Below, piece by piece: positions 1 through 31,920 of a DNA stretch of 64,000 bases (within the stretch, counting starts at the first letter, position 1; each line of letters begins with the position of its first letter). Where the stretch lies: the NCBI GenBank assembly GCA_907164885.2, contig OU015496.1, forward strand, positions 139,775,685-139,839,684, written 5' to 3'. The notes under the pieces were generated by a model. The model ran no database searches. It was not told where the DNA came from and worked only from the letters and a program-made list of their open reading frames with translations. The DNA comes from Dolomedes plantarius. Taxonomy: Eukaryota > Arthropoda > Arachnida > Araneae > Dolomedidae. The position numbers and the translations under genes are program-made.

Positions 1-1050
1 TACTGGTTTAAAGGGATGAAGCGTTATGTGAGACGGCACGTTTCGATGTGTTTCGAGTGATTACCTAATAAGATCCCCAGTGGCAAGAAGCAATGACAGT
101 TACACCCAATTCGACCAGGACCATTTGTTAAAAAGTTACACCCAATTCATCTCGGACCGTTTGTTAAAAAGCCCGAAATGCAATACAGAACTGTTTGTAA
201 TTATTGACAATTTCACAAGACTTGTACGAATATCCAATGAAGAGTACACCAACCAAGATTGTGTTAATTGCGTTGAAGAGTTTTGCGGATGACTTCGGAC
301 TCCCGGAAAGAATTATCAGTGATAGAGGAACATGTTTCACGTCGAAAAAATTCGAAGAGTACTGCAGTAATAACGGAATTAGGCACCCCTTAAACTCAAC
401 AGAACATCCAGAAGGCAATAGAATGGTAGAAAGAGCAAATCGAACCATTTTGTCGATGATTAAAACGAGCATGGAGAATCCAAACCACAGAGATTGTGAC
501 AAGAAAATCAAGGAGTGGGAAAGAAATTTAAACAATATGGTAAATAAAACTACAGGCAAAACTCCTTTCGAATTGCTTCATGGATATTCACCAAAATTTA
601 ATGACGGATTAAAGAAAATGCTTATAGACGAAAATTCTGATGAATGGGAAGATCCATCCACATTACAAAATGAAGTTAGAAAAATAATCGAAGACAAGCA
701 CATAAACGTTGAAGCCAATTGTGACAAAAAGAAGAGTAACTCATTAAGTTCAAACCAGGAGAGATAGTGGTTATGAGATGAGTGTGCAGATCAACTGGAG
801 AGTCAACAAAAACACAGCCAAAGTATCGAGGACCCTTGAGTATTACAGAAGTGCTACCAATTGATACATATAGAATAACACATTTGAAAGAAAAAGAGAA
901 GGGACAGTTCTTTTGTACAACGGAACATGTGAGTCAATTGAAATTGTGAAAATGCCAAGCTGAATCAGAAGAAGATGATGACGAGTATGAAGTAAGTGAT
1001 GATGACGACGGCATAAGTATTGCTGAAATTGGAAGAAGACAGAAGGGGTA
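1..1050 (+). pseudogene. Ty3/gypsy-type integrase fragment (3' part of pol), broken
   Basis: Remnant of an LTR-retrotransposon integrase, the enzyme that inserts element cDNA. Nucleotides 1-60 read YWFKGMKRYVRRHVSMCFE, resembling the zinc-binding (H2C2) region of Ty3/gypsy integrases. The core follows: VIIDNFTRLVRI near 200-232 and ERIISDRGTCFTSKKFEEYC near 310-366 carry the first two catalytic Asp, and PEGNRMVERANRT near 410-450 the Glu. A C-terminal stretch after 745 (KFKPGEIVVM, then an acidic tail) ends near 1050. It is dead: a stop at about 58-60, frame changes near 230 and 740, another stop near 776 and a stop near 948. A 37 bp segment is duplicated in tandem (99-135 and 136-172). The element starts outside the window. 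Class assignment is from motifs only. Confidence 0.8.
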
Positions 1051-1660
1051 GAATAAATGGTGTAGAATTGATCCAAAAATGACGAACTGTTATGCAAGGA
1101 TTTTAGTGTTTAGAACTTATGTGTATTTTGTAAATATTAATGTTTTCTTTTGGTTTGTTTTTCAGTAGAAATTAGACTGTACAATTGTTACGAAAATGCA
1201 ACAAGGTCAGTATGGCAGATTGTTGTCGCATATGTGAAATACGACGAAAATGCAGTGAGCGACAGTATGTTTCGAGACGCCTAAGTGGGGAGACGGCCCT
1301 AAAGCGAGCGAAAGTCAGTGGACACCGTGATGAGTAGACGTGCCATAGGTTTCATTCATTGTTAATATTACAAGTGTTATAAGTATGTTCGTTTGTGATG
1401 TAGTAAATGTCGTACTGTCTTAAAGAAAGTGAACTTATTCAAAGAGTCAGAGTCAATTTATGGAACTTTTTACCACCCCCTTTTCCTTCCCTTATGGACA
1501 TTAACAAATGTTTTCTAAATTTCAAAATAAAAAAAATTCCTAAAATTCTGTGTCTGAAATATGTTTGCTATAAATATTTTCTAATATCCGGAAAAGACTC
1601 CTCAAGTCTTGTATACCCATTATTCTTTCATTCCCCAAAATAATAAATATTAAAAAAAGA
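1051..1660 (+). other. probable 3' LTR/flank of the gypsy remnant
   Basis: Sequence directly after the integrase tail. A purine-rich tract (agaagacagaaggggtag, 1034-1051) could be the polypurine tract, so the DNA beyond is a reasonable LTR candidate. I could not fix either LTR end because the second LTR is outside the window. No convincing gene is present. Confidence 0.3.
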
Positions 1661-2640
1661 GTTAAGAATCCAGCACAGGACCCAAAGCACAGTTTATACC
1701 CAAACGAATCTCTCAATTTTCAGAAGATGTCAGATATATAAAACGATCTCTAAACCCGCTCCCCTCGAATTCGGAAACTCCAATTCCTACTGAAGGATCA
1801 GGGAGGAAGGAAGGGGATCAGCTGCCTCACTTGATAACAAAATTATTATTCCCCTGGTAATTATTCCAGTGATAAACAAGGCATGGAGGCAAGATTTCAA
1901 CTGTGACTGTTTAATTCACAAACTTATCTCACATGTATGATATCATTCTTGAGGGGAAGAAAGAAAAACGAAAACCCTGCTAATGTTTGGTTAGATGATT
2001 CAGAGCATTAAGACTATTCAGACAAAGAATTACAGCCGATTTCGTACGGCAAGAAACTTGGATATTGTCCATCTGTGAAGAGAATAGCCCCGAGACGGAT
2101 TTGGAGGTTGCCTCCTCGGATAAGTCGATTCTCGAAATTAACGGTTGGGTATAATAAACACCTCACACACAGGCGCGAGACGTTTTTATCGCTCTTTACG
2201 CTTTAAGAAAACTATTAATTTCGTATGTTTTGCTATTCCATTTCCATGTAATCAACGTATTTTATGGCTTTTAACCCTGCGCCATGCTACTTACTATTTC
2301 CCGAGGTAACGTAACGGAGTTTCAGAAAGCTCTGATAAAATTAAGAATCATGTGTTCGTAAAATAGTGGATCTCAGAAATTTTTTTCATTACAGATGCAG
2401 AAGATACCCGGATATTTGTTTTTGCGGATCTTAGCATCTTTTACCAAGGAATCACGATTTTTTTCGCCTTTTTTGTTTTAATTTAAAACAAGTGTGGCCA
2501 GTTATATTATTAAATATTGTAAACATAAAACAAATTCTCTTTGAACAACCGACGACAGTACGAATAAATAATAATAATTACACTTTTGACAAAGTGGTTT
2601 TCAATTACAGATTTTTTTTCATTGCATGTATTGTACAGAG
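1661..2640. other. AT-rich stretch, nothing recognised
   Basis: No coding pattern, terminal repeats or RNA gene signature could be supported here. Confidence 0.4.

Positions 2641-2713
<73 letters not shown>
2641..2713. repeat. compound microsatellite (TC)n(TA)n
   Basis: About 16 TC units run directly into about 20 TA units. The Leu/Ser and Tyr/Ile rich reading frame across it is an artefact of the repeat. Confidence 0.95.
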
Positions 2714-2716
<3 letters not shown>

Positions 2717-3668
2717 GAGTTTCTCGGCAGTTTCAGTGTTTCGATTTATATAAGGCATAAATGATGCTTATATTTTGTTCTTGAAAAAAAAAATTGGAGA
2801 TAATTTGTGACAGTAAAATTATTTTTCTGAAAATAAAATACTTTTAAAATATTGATAGGTAAACAAGACAATGTAAAGAAATTAGAATCACTTTTTTATT
2901 CGTAAGAATTAAAATATAATTTACTGTGAATAGTATACATTTTAAAAATCATTTTCTAAAATAAAATTACCTAAAAATGTATTTTCAATTTTTTTGTCTT
3001 ATACTGTGAGAGGTAATCAATATTTAATTTATATTCTGTACTACCAAAGTGTAGGAGTATAGTCAAAAGTATGATGGGAATATTTAGTATCTCTCTCTAC
3101 GTAAAAAAATGATAGCAAATAAGATACAACTCCAGTGGTATTTTCCTACAATTCCTCCCTCCAAATGCTGTTGGAATAGAATTCCATCTTAAAATGTTAT
3201 TCTGATCAGACTAATGACCTAATGACCTCCTCTAGTGAAAAATCAGTACACCTTTACAAATTTTACAACACCTTATAAAATTTTCCCATTTACCGTGAAT
3301 TTGAATTGGAAAAAAATTTCATCGAACTCCAGTGTCATCCTCTGTCAAATAGGAGTTTGACGGAAAAATTTCCAAATCTCATAACTTGGTTTACGTTAGC
3401 CATATTTTTTGCTAGTTTAAAAATTTAATAAAAACCAGAGAGCTGTTTTGTTTAGCTGCAAATTTAAAACTTTGAAAATAAACATAAGGAATCAATATTC
3501 AAAGATATTTTAGATTGTAGGGCATACAAGATTTTAGATCGTAGAGCAAATCCCAGCAAATAATATTCCAACTGGCACAGAGTTGAATATTTCTTTTCAA
3601 TTATTAGCAACATAAATGTATTCCTCTCTATTTGTCTCTTGCAAACATTGCCTTTGCTTCATCTACAT
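2714..3668. other. AT-rich stretch without recognised features
   Basis: No long open frame, no TIR pair and no tRNA-like box was found. Confidence 0.4.
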
Positions 3669-4249
3669 CAGGGATTCCCAACGGGGTCCAGGTGGACCCC
3701 TTGGGGGTCGATGGAAGTTTTAAAAGGGTCTAAAGTATTCCAGGGGGTCTATTGGGGGTCAATGATAAATTTTTCTGTTTTAAAATTTAATTTAATTGTT
3801 TAGGAATATAATTATTAGATAAAATATAGTATATTTATATTGTGTGTTAGTTTTTTGTTATGTTAGTTATTGTCACTAAACGATGATAAGCAATTTCAGG
3901 CCAAACATTTTTTTAAAAAATTGTATCAATGCATCAAGCACAACCACCACATTAATTGAAATCGAAATTTTGTGCAATTACAATCTGTGTTTCAGACATC
4001 TTGTTTATATTTGTGAAATTAAAAAGGAAAATAGTACAAAAATAATAAAACATAAACCTAATGAACCAATTTTTCTGATTTTTTGTTCATATTCTTAGTC
4101 AAATTGTTATCTTTAAGCGTTTTATATACAATTATTAGTATTATAATTATGTTTTATGTTGTACATTTTAGAGAAAAATGTGAGGGGGTTGATGAACAAA
4201 ATCATTCTTTTAAAAGGGGTCGATGTTGGAAAAAGGTTGGGAACCTCTG
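3669..4249. mobile_element. non-autonomous hAT element (MITE), 581 bp
   Basis: Terminal inverted repeats are cagggattcccaac at the left and gttgggaacctctg at the right, followed inward by GGGGTC-rich subterminal repeats. The flanking 8 bp are atctacat (3661-3668) and atctaaac (4250-4257), an 8 bp target duplication with two changes, as expected of hAT transposases. No transposase is encoded; the interior is AT-rich. Confidence 0.85.
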
Positions 4250-4920
4250 ATCTAAACCATTACCCTCCGGAAGAAAATATAACTGTTGTGTTCGAGCATT
4301 GACAGCTCTTTGTTGGGGCAAGTGTCGATGTTTGGCGACGAGTGAGGGGGGGGGGATGACTGGTGACAATCCCTTCCTCCCCATATGCTGAGTTTTGGTC
4401 AGGAGAAAGGAATGAGATGCCGTTGACCCTCACTTTTGTCACTTCTCTTTCCTGGTGTAAAATGAACTCATCTTAATTGACTGCTCGGTGAGGGATCTTC
4501 ACCTAAGAGGAGGCTAATATAAACCTTGAGATTCGAACCGATAGACTCTGATTATTGCAAATTGTTTATGCTACCATACATAAAGGAATTTAGTCCTTTT
4601 CATGGTTGCATATCTGTTAGCTTTATATGCTGGTATAAAGTCAGAATAGTTAAACATCATGACAGATTTTCTTTTGGCAGTCAAAAGCAAATGACTTGCG
4701 AGATCTTGCTTAGGAATTTGTGTTAAAATTAATGGTGGGAATGTACTCCAAAACTGAACTGTATTTCATATCTTAATTGTAAAAATAATTTTATTTGAAT
4801 AATTGAGTTTATATATAAAAGTTTGGGTATTGAAATAAAAGTTAACTGTCAGTTGGAATAAATTAAAAGTTTCGATTACCCATGGCGTAGTTCAAATGAT
4901 AAAGTAGAGTTTTCTTTCGC
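4250..4920. other. intergenic sequence, nothing recognised
   Basis: Contains short frames on both strands that lack any protein pattern, and a G9 run near 4347. No feature could be supported. Confidence 0.35.
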
Positions 4921-4943
4921 ACGCACGTAAGCACGCGCACGCG

Positions 4944-5000
<57 letters not shown>
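4921..5000. repeat. (CG/CA)n microsatellite followed by an A21 run
   Basis: Alternating purine-pyrimidine tract: GC-containing ACGC units first, then about 17 CA units, ending in a homopolymer of A (4980-5000). Confidence 0.9.
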
Positions 5001-5001
<1 letters not shown>

Positions 5002-6200
5002 GGATATTTTTTAATACAGTCTTAACTCCCGATTTCTTTCCGGACTGATGAGTGATAACTCATTAGTCTGAAACTAGGTGTCATTTTTTATTCCTACTGT
5101 GGTTCTAAAGAAGTTATTTTTCTCTGATTTATAGTCCCCATAAGTTTTAAATGAGTAATGTCAATATGGTTTTTCAAAATTATGAATATAACAGACTTTT
5201 TCCTAAAGAATAATTGAAATTCTACATACATTTTATAATCATTAAAAAAATCCTATTTAAATCATTCTTAGTTAATTTAAAACCCCTGTAAGGTGAAAAA
5301 TTATGGTGCATTTTTGAAATATACATGAACCCAAATTCTCCACGTTCACGCATTCATTAATAGGCCCGAATAATCAGAAGGTCAGAAGAAAAAAAGAGGC
5401 GAAATTTTGTAACAGGAAAGCCTCAATCAAGCTGCGTGAATAATAATGAAAAAGAACTAAGTTTGTTCTTACTATTATAGGTATGCTGCAATATAGTTCT
5501 AAGAGTAATAGACAAGGAAAATCAAGACATAATTAATTCACAAAAAAATTTATTATGGAGATTTCGTTAAGACATTATGTTGTGTAATAAACACAAAATA
5601 AATATTTACATCAATGTACACCAAGTAATCATTCTCCGGGGGATGGCTGGGGGAAACTTGCATTTCTTGGACCGAGCCCTCCAATGCAGAGATTTCCTAC
5701 TGTTCGTGCAGGACTTCCTTAGGAGAGTTGGTGGAAACAGCAATGCCTGGACCAGGCCCTCAATTGCAGACGTTTCTAACAGTGGTCAAATGACTGTTAC
5801 AGACAGTGGTGGATGAAAAATTTGGAGGGCCCCAAGTGCAATCTAGTTTCAAGTCCTCCTTTTCTAAACACTATTAATAAATATTTATTACTTACGATAT
5901 TTTCTCACGGTCGAAAAGGGAATTTTATCGGTTATTACGGAGTAAAAACTTGTACTACGCCATTTGCTCTTCGGCGAACAGCAAATTGTTTAGATAAAGG
6001 TGGTATTTGTGCCCGAGGTTCGCAAAATGTATCTCTTCTTAAAGCTGCTAACTTTCGGAGGCTCCTGACAGTTAGAGGCACCAAGTGCGTGCTTCTGGCG
6101 CCTGTGCGATGATCCGCCACTTATAGGCGATCATGAGAAGAAAACATAACAGAAACAGGAAAGATCAAAGGGGGGAAATCATGTATTGACCCGAGAGGTT
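5001..6200. other. unclassified; possible degenerate hAT-like element about 5802-6121
   Basis: Near 5802 the sequence cagtggtggatgaaaaattt faces gatgatccgccactt near 6107-6121, which resembles decayed hAT ends (CAGTGGCGGATCA type). No 8 bp duplication was found, so this is only a suggestion. Frames in 5577-6120 show no family pattern. Confidence 0.25.
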
Positions 6201-7212
6201 ATGAGTAAAGCACAAAAATAGATAAATAAATAAATAAGAGAAAACTTAAGGATAGGTTAGGAAGTTTAGTTAAATATTTTTTTACCATGGAAAGCTTAGC
6301 AGTTGTCTTAGAAATGAAACATTCTCGTATGGCGATATCAATCGGATTGGGAACATTGGTTCTTCCTCCAGTGAGAAGCTTCAAAATTCATGTTCCCGTC
6401 CAATGGGAGACAAGCGTAAAAAAAACAGCGATTTTTGTAAGAAAGATTTTGATCTGGACCTTGCCTCAGGTACCAGTCAGGAATAAGGATCTTATCCAAT
6501 AAAGCTGCTAGATTACGAAAACAGTTAGGATATTTTATCAATTGAGAATTTTTAGGTTTTTAGTAAAAAGAATTAAAAATTAGCAAGTCAAGTATCATTT
6601 ATCATTTAAAAAAATATTAAAACAAAAAACGACAGGGCGGAAAACTCGATCATTTTGTATTGTGAATGCTACATAAAATGTTTCCCTATTATTTAATAAT
6701 GGCAACATTCTCTGCAATTAATAAATTAATTGAATGTATATGTACGTTTACTATTAGTTCACGTTTCAGATCCATTACATTTTAATCTTGATATTGGCCA
6801 GTTCCTTGCAGTTGACGTTGGCTCGACCATCCGACAGGACGTATATGGCCATATCGACTGATCTCAATGACTTCGGCATTACAGAGGTTTAGCCCTTGGA
6901 AAGAGAGGTTTTTTTTCTTTTGTCTAATTATACCACATTTAAAATATTTTGTTGATATTTTAACGGTGTGAATCCTTTGTTATCTTGGATCACAAGTTTC
7001 ACTAATTTTTCTGACGATGTCTTCTAAGAACTTTATTAATAAATGGGGTAAAAGAGCAATTTCATCCACACACCGTTTACATGATATACTTTCCTGGTTC
7101 GGCCTAACGACTTATTTACCATTGTTAGTAGCTATATATAAGCTTTAGGGAATAATTTAGAATTCTATATACTTTCAGTTTCTCAAATATTTTCTTGGCC
7201 AATATTTAATTT
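6201..7212. other. 3' flank of gene 1; possible UTR, otherwise featureless
   Basis: Lies downstream of the stop of the minus-strand gene 1. The part next to 7213 may be its 3' UTR. Overlapping short frames around 6199-6541 on both strands show no protein-family pattern. Confidence 0.35.
7033..7038 (-). promoter_or_regulatory. candidate poly(A) signal of gene 1
   Basis: AATAAA on the minus strand (tttatt on plus), about 175 nt past the stop at 7213-7215. An ATTAAA variant sits closer, at 7205-7210. Such hexamers are frequent in AT-rich DNA, so either is only a candidate. Confidence 0.25.
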
Positions 7213-26223
<19,011 letters not shown>

Positions 26224-27167
26224 ATATAACCTTTTTCGAGCGTATAAGGTAACTGTAGTGAAAACAGAAAAAAAAAATGTACAAAATTGGCTTGTAAAAT
26301 GATTGCTAATTTGACAGTGTGTATTTCATCTTGACATTGAAACTGTAAATTAATCAAAAGCTGGAAAATGTAAGAATTTTTCATCGCTTAGTAACAAATA
26401 TATATCTAATAAAATTACATACTTAATTTTGAGATTAAAAACAAAAAAATGCCTTCGTTTCAATTAGAGAGAATCTTAAAACTTGTAAAATTACTAGTGA
26501 TTTTCAGGGAGAAAGAAACTTTTTCGCCTTAGAGCAACAAACCAAGGCTAAAAATTTATGCAAGTAGAAAATACCAGAGGCAAATAACGAATGTTTTAAA
26601 TAATAAGTAATCACTTAATATTTACAAATTACTATTAAGTATCATCCAGGATGAAGCCATTAAGTGATGTTAAAGCCATATAGACTATGCTGAGCTATTT
26701 ACGGATTATCTGTATTTGTAAGCGCACTAAAGACTGGTTACAGAACCCTTAAAACTTAATTTGTTAGTTATGGATCCATTACTAGTTGTATGCGTTGCTC
26801 TGTGTATTTAAAGAATTTTATTAAAAATTTGCCGAAATATTTTATCTATTTGAAGACAATATTTACTTATGTAATGCCGTGGATAAAAGTTTCTTTTGTT
26901 TTTATAAATAACTAGCTACGCGCCATAGAGATAAGCGAAGCACTAAGGGAAATTTCATAATGGAGACTTTTGACACTTCGGTGAATTACATTTACACCAT
27001 CATACGTTTCTGAACATTGACAGAACTGAATAAATATAAAAAAAATCGAAAACTGCTTAATTAACAAAGGAACGAAACTTGATAAAAAATAAAATAGAAA
27101 TAATAAAATAGAAATAAGTCTAAACGTGTTGGATAACCAAAGAGCTGAAATTTTCCTCAGTAAAATT

Positions 27168-27579
27168 TTAAGGCTGCTGTGTACCAACCCTATTGGATTA
27201 GTTCACCTCAATGTTAATCTATGGAGAAAATGCGTCCAAGGATTGTCGACTAAAAGATTTTTTTTAAAAATTGTAATCCATAATAGAGAAAGACATTTTA
27301 CACCTTGGGGCATTTTTTATTTTTTTAAAATGCAAATAATATTTAAAAATTTCAATTATTCGGGAAAAAAATCTGGTGTAGTGTGTTTTAAACGATCATC
27401 AATTCCTTTGGTGGACGAAATTTATAAAATTTACCCTGTTGCAAGACAGGCTATCTGAAAATATCATTTTTATTGGACTATCAGCATTTATGTGGCTGTA
27501 AATAGTAGACAACTTTTTTTTTCCATAGGTTAACATTGAGTTGAGTGAATCCAATAGGGTTTGTGCACAGAAACCTTAA
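27168..27579. mobile_element. TTAA MITE family, copy B
   Basis: TTAAggctgctgtgtaccaa at the left; gggtttgtgcacagaaaccTTAA at the right. 412 bp, full length, intergenic on the 5' side of gene 1. Confidence 0.9.
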
Positions 27580-28335
27580 TGACCAACTACAGAAGTGCAA
27601 AAACGTGTTCGCAGAAGGTGCCGCACGAGTGAGGATGCAAGTATTTTATACTGACGTTTGTCGTGTTATCGATAAGTTTTGCATGTCGCGCATAGACGTT
27701 AACGTTCCACGTTGCAACAAGGGTCGGTGATAAGATGTTATTCGAGTTACGTTTCTAGTCCGGGGAGTTGTGGCAAAATCAAACTGATAAAAATGGAGTG
27801 AAAATGATGCCGTGATGAGATGGATGTTGAACGGTACAGCCACAATGAAAAAAAAAAGTTCACGAAAGCCACATAAACACATCTAACGTGACAGGGGAGA
27901 CTTTGGCATAAATGTTAAAAAATTCCGCTCTTACTCATCAGTATTCATCGCTGCTGTTACAGGGAATGTTTTTACTCACGCAATGCTATAATTAAAATTG
28001 CAAAATCAGGGTTTTTATGACAAAGAAGCTGCTCATATCAGTATCGTAAACGCGAGGTTACGTTTGGATTGGTGTGTTTTCCGACTTTCTTGGTTTGTAT
28101 TGACTGGAAAGTTGCTCGTTGGAGTGTTGCGTCATAGTTTCCATTGAATGAACATGTTGGGATTCGGTGACAGCTTCAATGTTGATTGCTTTTGTTGGCC
28201 TACGTCTTTCTGTCGTAAGATCGGTGGAATCGCCATCATATTATTATAAGGGTTCTTTCGGTGATGGAACTCGGCACGTTTGATATTGTTCTAAAATCTA
28301 TGAAGTGTACCTCAACGTTTTTGGCAAATTAGATT
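27580..28335. other. intergenic, unassigned
   Basis: Higher GC than the surroundings in places, but no family or repeat recognised. Confidence 0.35.
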
Positions 28336-28547
28336 CTACCGACAAAGCAGTAATATAATGGTCGTTGTCACTTCCAATAGGATCGAGCTCTGAGTCACAT
28401 GGTATGATATGTTTCTTATAGGTTTTTGGAAAATAAGGAAGAATTGACCGAATGGCCTTTTCAAAATCCTCATTTCAATAAACTCCTCTGGAATGAGCCT
28501 GAGCGCTGGATTCGAAATCAACCACAAGTACCCTCTTCATTTTCATC
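28304..28547 (-). pseudogene. possible decayed coding fragment, family unknown
   Basis: On the minus strand from the ATG at 28547 the frame reads MKRVLVVDFESSAQAHSRGVY, one stop, then NEDFEKAIRSILPYFPKTYK and IIPCDSELDPIGSDNDHYIT. Composition is protein-like with an acidic Ser-rich end. I cannot name a family. It could be a retroelement remnant or a chance frame. Confidence 0.25.
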
Positions 28548-28560
28548 TCCGGCAACTCTT

Positions 28561-29445
28561 TTACCGGACGATTGACAAGTCGATATCTACCTCAAAGACA
28601 GTTGATGGTATATTTCGACGTAAAGCCGCTGTTTTACAAAGAAAGGATGGATAGAGTAGTAATTAGTGGTAAAACCGTTTTCCTCAAACATTGTGATAAC
28701 CGAATATTTTTGATAATAAAAGGTGTTTACTTATGAGTCTAGAGTTTGTATAAAGTATCGCGGAAATAATATGCTAATTTTTTTTCAAAATGAGAAATAA
28801 TTCCACATGTTGAAACAAAAGCTTTGTTGTCTCAACTTGGAATTAACTCTCAACCAAGGGCAGAACGTAAAAAATGTTCCACAGTCAGTGTCACTTTATT
28901 TTGAATGATTCATTTTACATGACGCAAGGTTGAGATAAGTCAATGTTTTTTAAAGATATTTATCGATTGCTGTTATCTATGAAATCAGACTATCACTATA
29001 ATTTATCTTTAAAGCTTTTCAATGATGAATAAGAAAGTTCTACAAAAACTCCTTTCATGAAAATTGAGCAAAATTTTCATAAAACTTCATTCAAAAGTTA
29101 AAGCTATGACATACAACAGATTTTCGCACAGAAGACAAAACTTACAAAATTATTATTAGAATGCTTCGTAAGTTTGATCAACCAAATCTTTATCACTAAA
29201 ATAGGGGCAATTGTAAAATTGTAACAATCAGACATGCATGAATGAATCACTCAGATGAATGAATGGAATGTCATTCTAACCTACAAGCGTGACTAAAGGT
29301 GTTTAACTATTTATCAAATTCAACCTAAGGTGCTCAGTTTGTTCGACACGTACCAGTATTTTCATATAAACTGATAATTAGACTTTAGGACCAAAGCTAT
29401 TTCGGCCATATCCACTTTAGTTTCAAAGGGGAGGGGGGCGAGGTA
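28561..29445. other. intergenic AT-rich stretch
   Basis: Nothing supported. Confidence 0.4.
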
Positions 29446-29780
29446 GCCTAGTGGTAGAGCGTTGGGGGGCTCGGTTTGAATCCTGACGAATGCCATTCAA
29501 TGATTTCGTGTCTAGACCGGATATGGGTATGTTAAATCCGTAGAACGGAAAGTCCTTATATTATTTTTTAGAGGGTGGGAGAAGGTACGAGCTCCTCAGA
29601 TGTCGCCCCTGGGGGGGGGGGGGTACTCTGTCTTAATGGTGGAGGCAGCTTATTCACTGGCAGGGATTCAATCCCGGAAGGCTTTAGTTGCTATGTCGGG
29701 CCTTGTCTGATGAATTCGAAATATATAAGTAAAGGCCAATGCCAGGTATAGAGTGCCTGGTGCTCGGCCAAAATGGAAGT
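29446..29780 (+). mobile_element. tRNA-headed SINE, tail type 2
   Basis: A-box gaggtagcctagtggtagag and B-box ggtttgaatcc are in tRNA-like order and spacing. The body (gtgtctagaccggatatggg, cggaaagtcc) matches the 24176 copy, but the tail (ctggcagggattcaatcccg, then tataagtaaaggccaatg) differs and matches 46771. Confidence 0.85.
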
Positions 29781-30715
29781 CGTACCAGGGGGTGGTATTG
29801 GTTTACCTATACGGTGTCCCCATTGAAAGCAACCAACGGTTCTCGTGGATTATGCGCGAATGTCTGCAGTGACAAGTGCCCCGCATTGGCAAATAAACAA
29901 CGACTTTGGATTCTAAGAAAATATAGAGCTAGAAAAAGAGAAAAGGAAAAAATAAACTGAGAATTTTGGTTTCTACATGCTCAAAAACGTAATTCCAAAA
30001 TTTATCGGCGAGCATAAATATTTCTTCTTTTACAATATGAGAACATGCAACAATTGAAAAAAAAAGTTCGATTGTTTTTATGGTAATTAAAAAAATATGA
30101 AAATTCAAAAGCATTTGAATAATATTTATTTATACCAATTTGAAAGAAAGGGAAAAATAAATGAAATTGTGAATATTTTTAATCACCAAACTACTGTCTG
30201 GATGAAATTTCCTAGCTGCGGGTAAAAATAAATTTGTACAAAACACGAATATAAAAATTTTCCGCTTTGAAAAATTTTGAACAATTTTGCTATCTTTAAG
30301 TAAGGAATTTCAATTTCCTATATTGTTTGTAATAATTGTTTATACCTAACCGAAAAATCTATATATTTTAATATAAATATTAACACTCTAAAGCTAAAAG
30401 GGGTATATTCAAAGAAATAATCATGGACATTATGATAGATTTAGTTAGAAAGCAAATGTTATAATGGTTTATTGTTTTCCATGATTCAACTAGAAAATAA
30501 TTTACAATAAATAAAATGATTATTAAAAAACAAGATTCGCTAATATTTTAAGGACTACTCTTATTCAGATAATTCACGAGGAAAATGTCATTTATTAATC
30601 AATTTGAAAATTTTGTGAAACTTTTAAAACTCACCAAAGCTTAAGATCACTAAATAATAATAACAAAAATCGAATAAAGAACCAATTAGATAAGAGTAAA
30701 GCTATAATATCAGGT
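29781..30715. other. intergenic AT-rich stretch
   Basis: No gene, repeat or terminal-repeat pair was recognised. Confidence 0.4.
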
Positions 30716-30718
30716 TAG

Positions 30719-30719
30719 A

Positions 30720-30759
<40 letters not shown>

Positions 30760-30760
30760 C
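30719..30760. repeat. (TA)n(TG)n microsatellite
   Basis: About 8 TA then 12 TG units. Confidence 0.95.
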
Positions 30761-31009
30761 GGAGGTAATAAAAGGCACGAAGTTCATTTTTGAAAAGTAC
30801 ACAGTTTAACTTTATTATTTCATATTTTTTTTGCAAAAATTTTAGTGGTGCAAAGTCCTAACTCGAATATTTACATAGAAGAGATCTTGTCAGTTGGAGA
30901 TAGCACCGTATCCTATCATTGAATCGACGTAAAGAGAACTAAATGGATTTCAATGAGCTCTCCTGTAAAATTGAAAATTGTGACTTAGTGCCTTTTACCT
31001 AAGGTACAC

Positions 31010-31010
<1 letters not shown>

Positions 31011-31072
<62 letters not shown>
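31011..31072. repeat. (TA)n microsatellite
   Basis: About 30 TA units. Confidence 0.95.
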
Positions 31073-31075
<3 letters not shown>

Positions 31076-31354
31076 TAAGCTATTTAGAAAGCTACATATT
31101 TAGAATGTACCGAGTATAACGAGTGTCTGACACGTATCTGAGAGACTTAAGGTTATTTCTCTCAACAAGTGTACTGTAATTAAGGTTTACAGCATAGAAA
31201 CACCGAAACTGTTGAAAAACGTTGACTGTACCAATGCTCTGTTGATCTTCATAACACCCCCAACCAAGAAACGGATTTCTGGATGCAATACTGAATAACG
31301 TAAAAAAAAAATTATCGAACCGAATTAATTAGAAACTTCTCTGACGAGGATCAC

Positions 31355-31610
31355 TGTTTGTTGTTGTTGTTGTTGTTATTGCACATCCTCAAAGACTAAC
31401 AGGGCTATATCAGGTCAATGACACTGTACACCCTAATGAAATTCAGAACCATCAATGGATTGGCAGCTAGATCCCGCATGGAGAGCCCTAGACAAGCAAG
31501 AATATGTTCTCAGGGGAAGCCCGCTCAGTAGAACTCTAGACCCTGTTTCTTACTATACATTACACATCCCAAGGCCCATCAGCTCCAAGGTCATAGATTT
31601 TTTTTTCTGC
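31355..31610 (-). mobile_element. retroposon-like repeat with (AAC)n tail
   Basis: On the minus strand it ends in (AAC)n (ttgttgttgttgttgttatt on plus). An AAC tail also closes the type 1 SINEs, so this may be a related short retroposon or LINE 3' end. No head was found. Confidence 0.4.
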
Positions 31611-31844
31611 GGTTACTAACATCAACCCGCATGATGTTGGGTATAGATGTTCAATAGCAACGTAAAAATTGTTTGCTACGAACGTTTTAGGAAACTTATT
31701 TTGTTTTCCTCATAAAAAAAAATATTCCGCTGTACAATGACAAATATGTATTATTATTATTGGAACGAAGTTCTTTTACGCGGCTTACAGTAGAGTGAAC
31801 TGGCAGAAATCGTCACGTAAGGAAAAATCGTTATGCCTTTCCAG

Positions 31845-31920
31845 GCGTGGGTTTCTTAGCTTGCTATTGCTGGCTTGTGGTCACCGTGAGTTCGATCCTC
31901 ACTGGTGCGTTGTTTCACCT
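31845..31920 (+). other. tRNA-like B-box sequence, possible SINE head
   Basis: gtgagttcgatcctcactgg has the B-box core GTTCGATCC within a small stem. No complete tRNA cloverleaf can be drawn around it, so a SINE head is likelier than a tRNA gene. Confidence 0.35.

Noticed and set aside
5577..6120. Pair of overlapping small genes
   Set aside because: Frames on both strands lack any family pattern, and the region has a weak transposon-like end pair.
31845..31920. tRNA gene
   Set aside because: Only a B-box-like segment is present; no A box, anticodon arm or acceptor stem could be built.
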